Source: Opisthorchis felineus
Lineage: Eukaryota > Platyhelminthes > Trematoda > Opisthorchiida > Opisthorchiidae
Assembly (NCBI GenBank): GCA_004794785.1
Contig: SJOL01004394.1
Location: forward strand, 62,001-126,000
Reading direction: 5' to 3'
Length of the DNA stretch: 64,000 nt
Shown here in pieces: positions 26,101 through 41,100 of this stretch (position 1 is the first letter of the stretch; the number at the start of each line of letters is the position of its first letter). The position numbers and the translations under genes were made by a program. Under the pieces are notes generated by a model, which worked only from the letters and a program-made list of their open reading frames with translations, searched no databases and was not told the origin of the DNA.

Positions 26101-29100
26101 CCTTTTCCTGCAAACAGAAAATTTTTCGGTAATGGTACTATAGAGCTGAAATAAAAATACTATAATTCTGAAGCCCGTGAATTTCCCTTAATCCACTAAT
26201 AAATTTGATCAGATGAAAACTGTTTCACAAATTTCTTATATTAGCACTCGAGAAATGTGGGCATGAGGAGTGAAATTGTCTGGTTACTCTCATTCATGTT
26301 TCGGAACTTCGCCGATGCCACAAATTGTCTATTCTGGCTCGTTGATACTCAACCACTGTGCGCGTTCGTATTATCGTCAGACAGCTTCACAATTTTTCAT
26401 TCACATACGAAGAAGTGGAAAGTTTCAAGGCGAATGTTCTTCCAAAATGGTTAGTTTCCGCATACATATAAAATAGAGTGTTGATGGCCCGTAATTTTTT
26501 GCATTGCTTATGTTGATACCTGTCTCCATGATTGCGTCCAATTACTTGATATACCAAGTGGGGTATCAAGCATTATAAAACTCACGTGTAGATGCTACAT
26601 TTGGTTTTCCATTTATCATCAGGCCGATGATCATGTTACTTAGTTTACTAAGGGAAACGAACACAGTTTTCAGTTTAGGGGTTTTGAAAAACTATATTTG
26701 AATCTACGTTTCAACCCACACACTCAGGAAAACCTCAGGGTTGCTCCCTTATGGATTATTCACTATCTGCAGACGTGATGGGTCTTTATGCAGATACCTG
26801 CTTGAAGAACTATTGCCAACAAGCTTCTCCAGAAAGAGTAGCTGGTCATTTATGACGAATTAACTCAGCTGTCTCGAAGCATATCACAATGAAAGCCAAT
26901 TTGGTACCTCCTCTGACAATGGGATCGACTGTTATTTTTGGAATGTGTCACCTTCTTTGGGGACAAAAAGTTGGGGATTTCTGAGATGGGGCTAAAACAA
27001 TGACTAACTGCATTGGTTGTAGTACTTAAATGCATAAGTGTGCAAATTACTGTAAGGGTGCCAAGTGCCATCAAAAATAGGTAAACGAATTCTCATTCAC
27101 TGAGTGATATGGAGTCCTGCCGTCGTTTTTTTGACATCGGGTTTCAGTTTCCTAAATAGAGCCTGCTAAAAGAAGCTGGTTCTGTTCATAAGCGGGTTGC
27201 ATTCTTAGGCCGAGTTCAACCAAAGCTCTCCGGAATCAGCTTAAAAGGTCCCATGCTTTACCGTAACTCAGGAATGGAAAAACAGGGATTTAGATCAGAA
27301 GTATCTCATCATTGGATAAAGTTTTTGCTAGTCAGTCGAGAGGCTGATGGAGCAAACTGAGGGAGCCAGGGAAGGTACTTGGGAAGCGAAAAGAAAAAAA
27401 TGCAAGTATTATCTTACCAGAAGACGAGTGCATCTAAATTGGAATTTATACGCTGCTCAAGTGGTTAGAGCGCGAATTTACTGACCAGAAGGTCCGTGAA
27501 CCGGACCTCCGCCTCTCGACTTCCCCTGTCGAGGCTTGGGCATCCTGGCAGTATCCCAGCCCTCGTGCTTCCTTCTGGTGGCATGGCAGTTAGGCACTAA
27601 AAGGGTGCTACAGCTGAATGATTATCTTCAATATAAAAGTCCCACAACTGGTTTAATAACTTCGAAATCTGCTTTACATTCTATGATGCCGCTGCTCACA
27701 TAGTCTACGGACAGGATATGAAGTCGAAATTTGAGTAACTTTTCCGCACTATATAAGGTGTCATGAGGATGAATCATTATTTAGTGGGAACCCGGCGAGA
27801 GAACCAAAATAACTGCCATCCGTCATATGATATTTTTGGGGTTTCACTGGATTTCTTTGACAGTGATGGCATTCTAACGGGACTAAGCCAGACAGCTCTC
27901 TTTTGACCACAGGCTGGAGTAAGCTATAGTTGAAGTTCCGTTTGGAAGCCAACAAAGATTGTGAAGAGGCAAGAGGTAATATTTTAGAAAACCCAAGCGG
28001 TGCAAACATTTTACACAATCTTTGCACCCTGCATTCTATACGTCACCGCAGCGGTCTCGTTCGGTAGAATTCGAAGATAAGACTAGGCAGTTCCAAACGT
28101 CGTTACCCTTCTGCCTCCGTAGTATATCAACAAAACCAAGGACTGTGAAGAACTAAGCTTTAGTGTACACTACCAAACAAGCTTTTACTCGGCAAATCAG
28201 CTCGCGTTAAATGTTGCTTCTTAAATGATCAAAGGTCAACAAGAAACATGCATTGTGATTAACTGTCCACCCACATCTAACGCTTCATTAGATGTTTTTC
28301 AGGATTGTTGGGCGTATATATGCGCATTCGTGTGAGATTCTCTGAAGGCATGTTGCATGCATCCACTGAGGTGGGGCAATGTGTTATCTAACTATCTAAA
28401 GGTAAACATTTACGCGGAACATTCAAATGTTGTAAGATACATAATTTTGTCCCTAGTGTCTGGCTGCATTGTCATTGCCACTTCGGAGACCTTGAACTCA
28501 AAATTGGACATCTGCCGAACTACCACGGATAAATATTGGTGGACCATACTACTAGTAACATTTCCGAATACACTTTGGCAGCTCATAACTGGTTTCTCCC
28601 CGCTTGTAAACCGACCAGGTGAGCGTAGTTCTGGAGTTCCCGTCGACTTTTAATCGAAGAATATTATGAAGTCGAAATTCAGCTGAGAATGGATTGGGTC
28701 TCTAGTTGACACCAGCGTAATTGGCAAACGAGTGTACTTCGTCAACCGTTGATTGTATTTTCAGTAAACCGGCTACGCATATTGTGGAACAATGAACCTC
28801 TCTTCAGCCCATAGGGTGTAAAGTACCATTTACAATTCGAAGAGAGATTTTTGATTTTCTTGGTTACAACTGGCAACAGAGCAGCCTACACAACCGGAAT
28901 ACTATATATATTGAATTGGTTTACAGCTCTTGGTTTGAAGGGAGGGATTATGGGCTGACGACCCTACGAGAGTTGAAATAATTGGCTAGGGAAGCAGTGG
29001 ATTACCCATGGAAAGTGAGCGTCATGTTAATATGTTACGTAATCTTCCAATGCTGATCATGATCTGCTGATTCTCCCGTGTACTACTGCATCCCTGTCTG

Positions 29101-32100
29101 CGGGAATAGCGAAACAGCCGTAATGATTTGGACTTCGAAAATGCAGGAACCGGTCACGCCAACGATACGGGATTGAATTAGACACGGAAAACTCATAGCC
29201 TATTTTTAACGGTAAGTATAGTCTAATTCCGTGAATGTCTGCGATAGCCTCCATCATGGAATACAAGGCGAACCCGTTTAGGGTCAGTATTGACGGCACG
29301 ATTGTCTATCCAGTCGCATTTTGTGAGACAGAGCTGTGTCCGGCCAGCGCACTCGATTTCGTGGATATCAACGTCTTGGGTTGATTATCTGATATTTTAA
29401 GGACTATAGAAGACACATTTCACTGAGTCATGCATATGACGATTTCTCGATGACGACTGTCCTACTGTTGGGATAGGGTTCATATGAGTTTGTGTGCTGG
29501 CTGAATTTGACTGTTTCGCTAACCGGAGTGAATCTCAGCCTGTGTGTTGCCGGTTCAGGTTGTTTGACATTAAAGCAACAGTGTTTATTGTTGGTGTATT
29601 GCCTTATATATATATATGTATGCATATATACATGTATATATAGTAGTGGAGAACTTTAAAATTTACTGAACGTGTCTGTCGTCAAGAATTCTCAACCAGC
29701 GAAATCCCTTTATTGGGTCGTCTCAGAATATACAACGCACACAAGAGATGTCGTCGACTGAAATTCGGATAATGATCTAAACCCATCGGAAATGGGGAAA
29801 TCCAAAAATGCATTCAAATCCAACTAAATCGACTAACCTTATCCGGTGCCAGTAAATTAGTGTAAGCTGAGAACAGTTTTTCTCTTGCTTTCTCAGCTTC
29901 TGCCCTTCTTTTCAAGCAAATCACCAAAATAATGGTCGCCAACAAGATCAGCGGAATGATTGATATAGAGACACCGATCACAATTCTGTCACGCAGTTCT
30001 CGCGCTGACTTGCCGGAAACTTTTGCATATTCTTTAGCCGTGAGACACATTCCATGGAGGACATGTGGCTGCTCCTCCGGGCAGGAAGAATTACAAACAA
30101 ACTAAAGGACAAAAACAGAGAAAAGGAATGAAAATAGATGGAGTGGAATAAAAAACCTTCTGCTGAATACGATGAGCTAGAAACTGAATGTAAAGACCAT
30201 GAGCTCAAGCGATTACTTTGGAAAATTGTCTCAAAGTATTCACAAAGCTACCCACGGGCACCCATATCTACGGGTTAGCAAGATAACGACTACATAACAA
30301 GTAGCTTGCTATTATGTAACAGTTTTGCTACAAGCCTAGAGTTAAAGCAAATAATTGAAGTAGTGAACACTTGTAGGTTCCTGCAGGACAAATACGTGAC
30401 GTGAAGGTTATTTTAAGTTGGTTATCAGTGATGAATAAGGATGCTTGTTAAAAGGTTTATTGGTAGAGAAACAACCCATGAGGACAGAAGAAATTCCAAG
30501 ATGTTGCTCAACGTCGATAACAAGATGGTCTCGGCTCATGAACAAGTGCGCATGAAACGGAATGTCACCGTTTCTCAATGGTGATTTCCGGGCAATTAAG
30601 AACGGATGCAGCGATTTTGACTCATAATCAACTGATGAAAAAATACATGGTGTCCAATCTGCTTAGAAATTACCTGGTTGAAGTAAAAGCAACCTAAAGT
30701 AAGGGTTACGGAAGTTAGCGTTTACATCATTAAAAAATAAAAAGGTAGTGTTATTATACAAGGAGGAGTCCAGAAATAAGTGTCTGAAATCAGGTTCCCA
30801 TATGACTGAGTTGTGGAAACCTCTCATAGAATACAAACTGAACCTTCCAACTTGATGAAACATAACTGTGCCCTGTGTACCAGAAGAGATGGTGTATTCA
30901 AGTTAGGGCCAGATCAGCGAAAATAACCGGAATACCTCCATGTTTAAAGCTTAAAGTTATGACTGTTTTCCAACCAGTATGTATTAAACAAGCCAATGAA
31001 TGATACTGTTACGGACAATAAAATTGTTAGCTAAAGTCTGATACTTTAAACTAGTCAAAAGGTTAAGACCAAGGGAAGAGGCTGAAATTCGTTTGTTCGT
31101 ATGCTTGCCGTTGCTGAATTGTTTAGTTTCTTGAAGGTTCTTTACTATCAAAGAGTAAGAAACGAGAAAGAAATATTTTGAACTCCACTCGAAATCATTT
31201 AGTATGTAACAGAATCAAGACCCGCAGATTTAAGAACTCATGTTTATTCGGTACAAGGCCGACTGAAGAGTGCTCTATGAAGCAAACGGTTCCGTGTTGT
31301 ACGAAGTACGTGGCCTAACCAGCGTCACCTGTGGGGTGCTACCATCCTATCTATCGATGGAGTGAACTTTCCCGAAGATCATCTGGCTCAGCTCATCATT
31401 GCTGATCTGAAAAGATCTGAACAATGCTCCCGAGTCATCGATTGTCAAAAGCAAAGGGTTTTCAAAGGTTTTTTACACGCAGCGGCCACACTTCTGAACC
31501 ACAAAGTAGAACAGATCGAACCGCGGAACTCTGTACTTTGCCATTGAGAGTCAAGCAGAAGTCACGGGTACGCCACAGAAGTCGGAGGTTATCAAGTGTA
31601 AACCTGGCCTTACCGATTCGGGATTAGATTCCGTATTTCACCACTCCGCCTGGATTTATGCAGCTGCCAAGTTGGACAAACTAATCCACGACACTGGTCA
31701 GTTCACGTACAAGCATGGGGTTTGGGTTTGATCCCACCCAGTCTAGCAGTAGCCCTCTACACTTTATGGACACTGAGTGCATACCGACTGTGCACCATAA
31801 TTATTTAGGCTATTTAAGATGGGTTACATTTCTAGAAGGTAAGATCCAAGAAGAGCAATAGAGTCGCCATACTCAATGTCCCTAAACGAAAGTCCCGGAA
31901 GTATTTCGATCCTCAAGGTGTTAGAGGCAGGTGAAGTAATTGAAGCAGCACATTGATAATGAAATTAAAGAGGAACGACGACGAAGGGCATTCATAAGTA
32001 ATACTATTGGGTGTGGTGAACTCAGGAGAGAATTGTCACAGACGCTTCCGTGGGAGGAGGTGTAGAAACAAACTGTGCGATTAAAAAATTCTAATTAACA

Positions 32101-35100
32101 AGCCCGCACAAGAAAAAGGTTCGGCTCGGTCAGACATACACCACAATCGTAGGGCTCAGCTGAGCAACTTGTCCAAGCAACGGTAGAAATTCCAGCTAAG
32201 GACAAACTTCTAGAATGTTGGCTATGAAGAACGTTCTGTGGTTCAACATCACTTCCTCCAGCGTGGATTGATACTTCAACTTGTGTACCATAAAAAAATC
32301 AAGGGTATCAGATGGAGAACGGAAAGCACAGCCTAGGCACATTTCGATCGGATCAATAATTCAGTTCCAGATAAAGAAAGCAATTATCTAGGGGCCAAAT
32401 ATTACAATGGTTCGGCAGGTGCAACCAGTTGAAAACTACAAAATTACACCCTATTCAGCGGCTTTATTCTCACAGTTTGTGTGACATGACATGAAAGAGA
32501 ATCGTGGGCAACAAAGACTGTGATCACTGGTCTCTCATCTTCCTTTTATACAGCACTACATCTTGGGCCTGTGAAAACCCTGTGAGTGGCAAACTTAGTT
32601 GAACAACCGGGGATTAGGCTGTTTTCAGTTAACATCGACTTCACTTACGAGCAGGTGCCCATTGTGTTTGCTCCGTGTGCTAAATAATGCTAGTGTGCTG
32701 AGTTTGAAAATGAAATATTCAAAATGATTACTTGTCCTGAAATCCTGCTATCATATTTTAGCATGCCGTTAATGATATATTTGGCGATATATTTGCCGTA
32801 CCTGCACACAAGCCAGTTCACATCTTTGTCTCAGTATCCTAACTTTTACGTGCAGTTTATTAACCTCTTACCGTAATTTATTTAATAAATGAGGTGAAGC
32901 TGAAGTATAGCCAGGAAAACTTATCATCCGGCAGCCATCAGACGCAATATGTCCACATAACTGCGGTTGCTAAAAACAAATTTGCTCACGTGATGTTTGA
33001 GCAGATGATAAACGTGGTCTTTACATAAGATAATGACGAGAACAAGTGCTCCCATAGTCCGACGAAAAAGAGAATGGAAAGGCAGGATGGACTGTCCTTT
33101 ACCAAATGAACAGCCCGTAAATTCACCACATCCCCACATCAGCAGACCATCACAGTTTCCCCGTTCAAGCTGACACATCTCATTGGAAGTAACAGACAAC
33201 ACCATCCATATGGCCGACATTAAAAGTCTTTCTTAACTGTGAAACACCACAGCAAGTTATATTTTTTTCTAGCATATTGCCACCCGAAGTGGAAGCAATT
33301 CAATCGACCTTTCAAAGCTCGGCCTACATCGCAGCTAACTGAAATGCAAACAAGTGAAATTAAATTATTCCGGAAAGCTGAGAAACACTGTATAGCAGTT
33401 TCACCCTTGTTGGGACTCATCAACATCTCATGAAGGTCTAAATAGATTCGAAGTTACAATATCCCGATCAGCAGTTGAGGAATTATAGAGCCTGCGAGTG
33501 GAAATCTCCATGGAGGTTTGTGAAATGTGGATTGTAGATGGGTTCAGGGATGAAGGGGACAGCTGTGCGGTGCTTTTCGGATTTTTGGATGAAAGCTCGA
33601 TTCACTATTTTCACATCTCCTCTTAATATGAGCATTATATTGATTCTTGTGGGAATTGAAATTAGCCAGAATTCTCCAAAAGTCCATACTGGAAACTTGA
33701 CTTTGAGAAATATTAGTAATAAGCAACCAGCTTCAGCAGGTTCATTAACCATCGTTTGCTTGTTTGCCAGGCGAACTAGTTGGCTTCTTACACAAACACT
33801 TCAAAACACGCGTGTTCCTTAGATCTTAATAAGACAGTGAGGCTGGTCCGTTCAGTGGTGTCGGAATGCGTAGACAGGAATAACTCCTCCGCAGTTCATC
33901 AGTAACATATTTACAGTGACCTGTCGGTTATCGGTGTGGTGCAATATGAGTGTTCTAGCACTCTAACCACTAGCATTCTAAGAAGATTGAGTAAAACGTC
34001 AATCAACACTTGACACGCCGTGTTCATACTTTTGTTGCATCCGTATTTCACATTCTTTCCGATCTAGTCGTTCGTAGGTAACCGTTTCTCTGCGCAACCA
34101 AGTTGGGGGTTTCTGATCATGTTTTTGTGCTTTGCCCAGCAGGTAATTAGATCCCGCTCTCGGAAAGTCATCAATACATGCTCTAGATGACGCCGTAATA
34201 CTAGGTGATTCAGGGATAATATACTGTAATGTCCAAGTCTACAAACTGTTGAATACACTTCAGACTATCAAAACATTTGAAAATCAAACTCTTTCCAAAA
34301 TCCGGATTTTCGTTTTATTTGGTTGAGCATGTAATATGTGTCGGATGGGTTGCATTTTTGTCATCCAGTTTAAACTGGCCCTTTTAGGTGGCCCATGGTT
34401 TGCGTCCATTGCCTCATCGTTTCGCGGAAAAGTACTTGAGAAGTACTTGAGCGAACAACGTCTTGTTACCTTTGAGTTTGTCAAATTCATTGGTGTGTGT
34501 GCAGTCTTCATTAGTCAGTCAGATGGAAGTATTGAAGGCAACCTAGTGTTACTTTCAGCATAAAGGAAGCTTTCACTGATCAAAAGGGTTCCAGCGATCT
34601 TGATCCGACAAGAATAGAAATGAGGCGTAGGCCTATAACAAAACAGACACTTGCGAATTCCGAATGTTGAGAAGTTCCAAGACGTGGAAGTAAACCTGAT
34701 GAAAAATAAATGGGGCTTGGGACAATTCTCATATGGGTTGATGAAAACTCCAGTGTTAGATGTTGCGTGCCTAGCACCAGTACAAGAAGTAATCTGTTGA
34801 AAATCGGTTTGTCAGAACTCCTGTAGTTGGTTACTTCAAGCATCGCCTATGAAGATATGCTTTAAGAGCTTCGAAACATAGTTTTAAAGGCAAATATATA
34901 ATGTCGCTTCGTCAAACGGTAGTATATCAAGCAGTGAAGTATCTTTAAATGTCTACTTATGGAGTAAGGCGTGTTTAACACTTCAAGAAGTGGACAGTAA
35001 CTTATCTAAAAACGTCCATCCGGTAATGCGGACCCGAGATGCTCCAAACGAAAGAAAGTGAGTTCGGTAACTTGGTTGTCAGACACCATGGTAGAAATCC

Positions 35101-38100
35101 TGACGCATGCATTGGCTGCACGGCCTGCACTGGAGCTAAAGATAAATTCGTACCTGACCGATTCTTGCTTGTACAGGAAAATAACCAGTGCGACTGGAAA
35201 CTGTGAAGACCTACGAAAAACACAATACCCTATATCATCCTAAGAAATAAAGAAACAGCCGTCAGAATTCTCACTTCTCAATATAATTCACTTATGAGTC
35301 ACGACCGGCAAACTACCGGTTAACGAGGTTGCTAAAGTGATTTCGGAACGAAAATATGTATAGCTATACATGTGCATAGATAAATCTAACGAAGTTTGGT
35401 CTTTTCAAGTTCATCAGTGGATCATTCAGCTACGCTGATCCTATCTGCCGAAAGCACGCCTTCCGAAAAACTACCTGGTAATATATTTGACGCGTCTATC
35501 CCCTGGTTGTTTCATTTACCGAAGAATGTGAATCACGGTGGTGTGATTTCTTAGGGTCATCTAGATGAAACTCTTACATGTTGGGCATTGGTTGTGCTGT
35601 TCCCATGCTAGCTAAAAAATAGCTTGTGTCCTACGATTCTTCCCAATTTTTCTCAGGCACTTTCCCGGAGAGTTCGTTCCAACGAACTGAGTGATCTCAC
35701 TTATCACATCACAGAATTTCAACCAGGCTTTGAATGCAGACGAGACCAGCTGGAAGAAGCCGATGAAGCTAGCAGTAGAATTTCGAACCGAGAAAAATTT
35801 GTGGCCTCCTTAGGTGGGACAAATGTTACAAAAGCTCTGAGTAGGATTTGCACCAATTGGGTGGAAAAACAGGTCAGTCAAAAGAGAAGGACAAACTGTT
35901 TCCGAAAAATATCCTCGCAGTTTCCGTCATTGTTTTTCCTGAGATTATAACCTTCAGGATACTTTAATTTTGATTTGTTCTTGGACGTTATCTATTAGGA
36001 GGAGGCTGTTAATATGAGCCTCACTGACGCAGTAAATTCAAAATATTTGAAGACAATCCTGGATCTTGTCAGTGTAAACAGCTAAGTATGTGCAAAAATG
36101 CTTGCAGCTCGGGTGCGCCCAACTACGCAAAAATGGTATACCTTTCAGAAGTGATTAAACGTTTGCAAGACCAATACAGAGCTCAGCAGACAGACAAACG
36201 GCCATCTCGTAAACAGTTAACAACCTGAAACACATATTCTCCCCCCCCCCAAAAAAAAGGGCTTATTAAGCATGAATAAACAGTAGTTCGGGAAGCGATG
36301 AGTGCAACCCTTTTATCACCTTTTATCATCTTTTATCACCCTTTTGTCACATTTAAATGTGACCACCGTCCGGTGGTTCTTTCCATGAGTTACAGAGAAC
36401 AGCATTACAGTGCCATCAAGCGAGATCTCCCTGTCGCATTCTTGCTCAAACCTTGTCTTTGGCTGTACTGACAGAGATGAGGTAGAGATCTGAAAAACCT
36501 TGAATGTGGAGTTATGTACATACAACGCAAACAAAATGACAGATGATCATGCACAAACTGTCTTTTTGTTTGCATTATATGTACTGGGATCCAGAGCCAA
36601 AACTCCATTCAAGTTCAGGAGTTGTGGTCTAACTGATTCCAGTTGCTTGAGGAATTTGCATGTCGGAGAGCTGATCTAATTACCTATTTATGTGCCTACC
36701 TTCTCCGAACTTATATTACAGTTCCAAGCAAGCAGTCTTTTCCTCGATTTTGCGATCGCTTCGCTTCGTTTAAGCTTATACAAATGCCTTGTCTGAACAA
36801 GCAGTCCTATTTTATTTGTCTCGTTCCGCATTTTGAGAATCATATTTGTTTTCATCAATGTATACGCAAACTTTACGAGGCAGTCGGGTGGGTAGCTCTT
36901 CAGGCATAACCTTATAGTTTGTTCAGAAATTTCTGGCTGAAATAGACAGCGAGTCAAAAATGTGAATTTCTGCAAAAATGGAACTATTGATATTAATGGC
37001 ACACGACAATAGGCGAATACCTCAAGTGTCAGGAGGTTTTTGAAAAACAAATTGAAATGAGGCACATAAACAACTGCGACTGCGGCAGGTTGTTCTGAGG
37101 GTGATTAAATCTGGACGTTTTAATGTTTGGTGTTGAGTCAAATAGCTAGCCAGAGGACTAGTCTACTGTGCATCTTCAATCGGTGATAGACCCATCGTTT
37201 ATCGCCTCCACCTATGTAACTCAAAGCTGTTTGGATCCCAAAATATATCATGGGAGACTGGTTCCTCCATCCCAATTTGGAGCTCTGAATTCATAAACGA
37301 GTCTTGACCAGACAAGAACTCTAGTACTTCATCTGCCCGTTAACAAAGCCCGCAAAAATATAAGGACAAAAATATGCAACCAATAATGAACACAGACGAT
37401 GGTAACCACTCTGGTTTGGAGTGTGGAACTCATAGATGATAACACATTTACTTTCCAAACGATATATTTAGATCGATCGCTCGATTACTGGACGCATTCA
37501 TTCTATGTTGGCGAAGCCAATAGGTGCAGCCAGTATTCTGACAGGGGGTCATAAATTAGTGATGAGGTAACGTTTTGTTAACACAGCGCTGTACTTCAAC
37601 CCGGTTGCAGAGGAGGAAGATAAAATTCTCTAAACAGATTAAACAATTCACAACAGTACTTCAAATTTTTCAGCAGAACGATTTCTCGGGGAGTGAAGAA
37701 GTGAACAGCGTTATCGGTTTTGTTATGTTTTATACGACGACGCATATACGTATGGCTGGTCCAATAATCCGGTTCCAACACTAAGTGAGACTGGAATCTC
37801 ATGAAGACTGATTTGCAGGCAGGAATCCGCAAACAATGCGTGCGAAAAATATACACACCAACAGCTGCGGAAACCGCGGCTACAACCCATGGTCTGAATT
37901 TAGTAACCGTCTATTTAACCGGACAAATGCGAGGCAGAACATTGTCCAAGGTAAACAAGACAGCTTGATAAGGTTTGGAAAATTGCTTCGCAGACCACGC
38001 AGAGATAACCGGTGGAAATAAACATTCGATTCTCTGATGGAGATCACACTTCGCAAAGCTGACTCCTTCCCCACAGGAAACTCAATGGTACAACCAAAAA

Positions 38101-41100
38101 AACATTAGGGAGCAGTCTACCACGGGACAGTCGTGTGGACAGCTGGTTTCTTCATGTACTTGATTGACGAGTAGTAAAAACGTGCGTGGGCATTTCTCAA
38201 CAATCTCAACAATCTGCATGAAATTTTACACTCCCTCTCTTATGCAGTTAACGCTCATATGGAAATGGTGTTAATCTCAAGGTCCTACGGGTGTTGGTGC
38301 ACCTGTCCTATTTTTGCAGACAGTCTACCAATCATATAAAGACCTACAATACTGATAGAACATGCGAGTAATACTTGATAAAGTGGTCCAGAGCGCCGTC
38401 TCCGCATCTGATGAGAAACCCATTTGAAAATTTTAAGCCGTTTGTTGGATATTTAAGAAACCTCCAGGGAAGCTCAGAAGGAGGCATGATGATGTCTATT
38501 TTTTCAAGAACTCAGTGAAAGCAGGTTTTTAATTTGTTGTCTGGTCGCTTGTCGGTTTGATTAGTTTGTGCTTTATCGACTAGCAGCACATTCTAAGGAC
38601 CTTCATCTTTCCATGATTGTCAAGAGGTTAGTAGGTCGAGATGAGTGAACGTTACGCACAAATGAACTTCAGCTTCAAAGCTTATTCTATAAAGAATGGC
38701 TCTAAAATTCTTTAGTGTCTAACAGGCGAATTACGGACAATTTCTTTCGGTGTGTTGGATTTTTCATTGGACTGTGAATTCCTATCCTGGAAGAAGATAT
38801 TCGGATGCTCATTGCTGAACTCACCATGTTGTGAGTCGGACAAGTTAGTAATCCGACTTGTATGATTTCTATCCCTACTTTCCTTTCAACTGTTATATTT
38901 AAATGATGTACAGAAGGTCAAATATATATTTTGTAATCTAATGAGACGTACAGTTCCTAGATTGACGCCGTACACCGGAAGTATACCTTTTTGGTGGGGC
39001 TGCATTCCAGACTAGACAGTCCATAATTGAGGAACTTGCAGATCACGAAGCAAACTAATTAGACTGCATACTTCGACTATTTTCAACGGAAGCGGATGTA
39101 GTGATCTAGTTCTTTGAACATTTGCTAGGTCACTAATAGATGCTTTTGTCGTCCTAATGTGAAGAAGAATTTTCACCATCGGCAGGCTAGAAAAATGCTT
39201 TTTGAAGAGACTATTTGGATATTCTTTCCATGAGTGTATGATTAGATGCCGGAAATGAACAAACGAGACCCCCGAATAGCCATAAATCACTGACTGTTTT
39301 GACGAGTGTGTTTATCTTAATTTAAGTCTTGAAGATATCCCTTATTAGTCAAAACTTACTGCCCATCACGACCATTCGCTAGACCGTTTGAGTATAATTT
39401 TCTCATTGTTAGGTAACAAGCCTCTCATCCTTTGCAATATTAGCATAAGTCCTAGGAAAGTGTGCTCATTACGAGGTTGTCCAGTAGATCCGTTAAAAAT
39501 TGGCACAACTAAATCAATATTCTTTGGCAGTCGGTGTGATGAAATTCGATAATTCAGAAAAAAGTACAATGGTAATTCAAGCCCAATTGTTAGCTAACGG
39601 CTAGAAAACCTGAAATTAACATCATCGGTACCGACACCATGCTTCAGCATGGTGATGAGAATTTAATTCCAGCCCTCAACAGTTGTCAGCTTTTCCGTAG
39701 CCCCTAACTTATCGTTCTAGCTCGGAACATCTGCACATTATTGAGGTGGACCTTACTTCCTTGTATCGAAAAAGATCAGCAAGTAGCTGTTTAGTTGCTG
39801 ATATTTTCGAGGTTTCATCGAGCAAGTTATTTTTGACGATGGGCATCAAATTAATCATGTTTTGCTCATGGTGACCAGGCGAAGCGGCCTCGGAAATTGC
39901 TTACGATATTGCTTTTTGGGGCTGCAAACTCCGTTCGACAGATGGAGTCTAACTTGCATGACCTAAACAGATGCCACTAGTGTAGAGTGCTTCTACGCCT
40001 TCGAAGATATTAACGAGTTAGTTACATTATACCTTAAAACATGAACCATAAAACGAACTAAGTTTAAAACTCAAGGCAGTAGCCACTTTGGGACCAAACC
40101 TGATCCTCTAGGTAAACAGAAAGAGATTTTTTGATCTAATACAACCTAAAAGTGCACATTGGTTCCCACCGTCGTTTTCCAGTAGTCGCTTCTTCAACGT
40201 TGGCTGTCCTATAATTATCGCCTTTATGGGACATCGAAAGGCCTCGTCACCATATCTAACTCCAGGGTGACTTAACCGCAGCCAGAGCACACACATTACA
40301 CACGTAAAGCTAACGCGCGATCACCGGCACACTAAAGCTGATCACATCTGTCCGACGACCGATCCCAGGAGCACGCCAGTCACAGGACAGGAGCCATATA
40401 AAACTGCATATAGCTTGTATGCAGTGGATTGTAAAAATCTTTAAAAAACGTTGCCCATGGCATTCGAAACGTCAGATTATAACGCAATCCCAGTACACCT
40501 AGTTCGAACTACAAATTCTCCACAAGACTGTAACACGTTTTGCTTGATCCCAGTTGAAAAACGAAGCATGTCACTGAACTTTGCAAACAAATGCTAATAA
40601 AAAAACTGCACCTCGGCCGTGAAAATGTGGTTTCAACCGGATTAGCACTGAGTCTATTAAAATTTGTTAGACAGTTCCTGGAACATTTTCTGTTCCTCAC
40701 AAACTTGTCAATATCTGATATCTCGAAACTAAACCAAAGGATAATTTTGGTGCATAGTCGACTAGAAAGCACACGTGAGTTTTAGGCTTTTGATATAATT
40801 ATCCACATCCAAGACAAATGTGACGCTTGTTACATTGCAGGAAAACAATAATTCATGAGAATGAGCCGAAACGTAATTTTCGACAAAATTGTGTTGGTCA
40901 AATTATTACGCACTGTCTAGTGTGAAGTTTGCGAAGAAAGCCATGAATTCGCCTGATTGCCGCTGGCCACTATAACTTTTCCGGCTCGAGGTAAGCTCGT
41001 TAAAAAACTAACCAGCATTGCACCATTTTAGACAATAACAAATGCATATATAAACTCCTGTTTGTCCATTCACATTGCTTACACTTTAGTATCTCAAGGG

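Larger units (their letters stand above)
25161..29837 (-). other. EGFR intron between the transmembrane exon and kinase exon 1
   Basis: An intron of 4,677 nt. It holds one tRNA-derived SINE (27452 to about 27620) and a TA-rich palindromic microsatellite (29604-29642). A 98-codon open frame at 28357-28653 on the plus strand has hydrophobic stretches but no recognisable family and no convincing splice context. Confidence 0.72.

Noticed and set aside
32924..33220. 98-codon minus-strand frame with several cysteines as an extra EGFR exon
   Set aside because: Exon D and the transmembrane exon already join in phase, the cysteine spacing is not furin-like and no matching splice sites were found.
38408..38445. 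CTGATGAGAAACCCATTTGAAAA as another hammerhead core
   Set aside because: Stem II has no G-C closing pair, and no stem III or cleavage triplet follows at the right spacing.
39637..39656. Perfect 9-bp hairpin caccatgct-tc-agcatggtg as a terminator or regulatory stem
   Set aside because: In a eukaryotic intron such a short stem is expected by chance; no T-run or other context supports a function.
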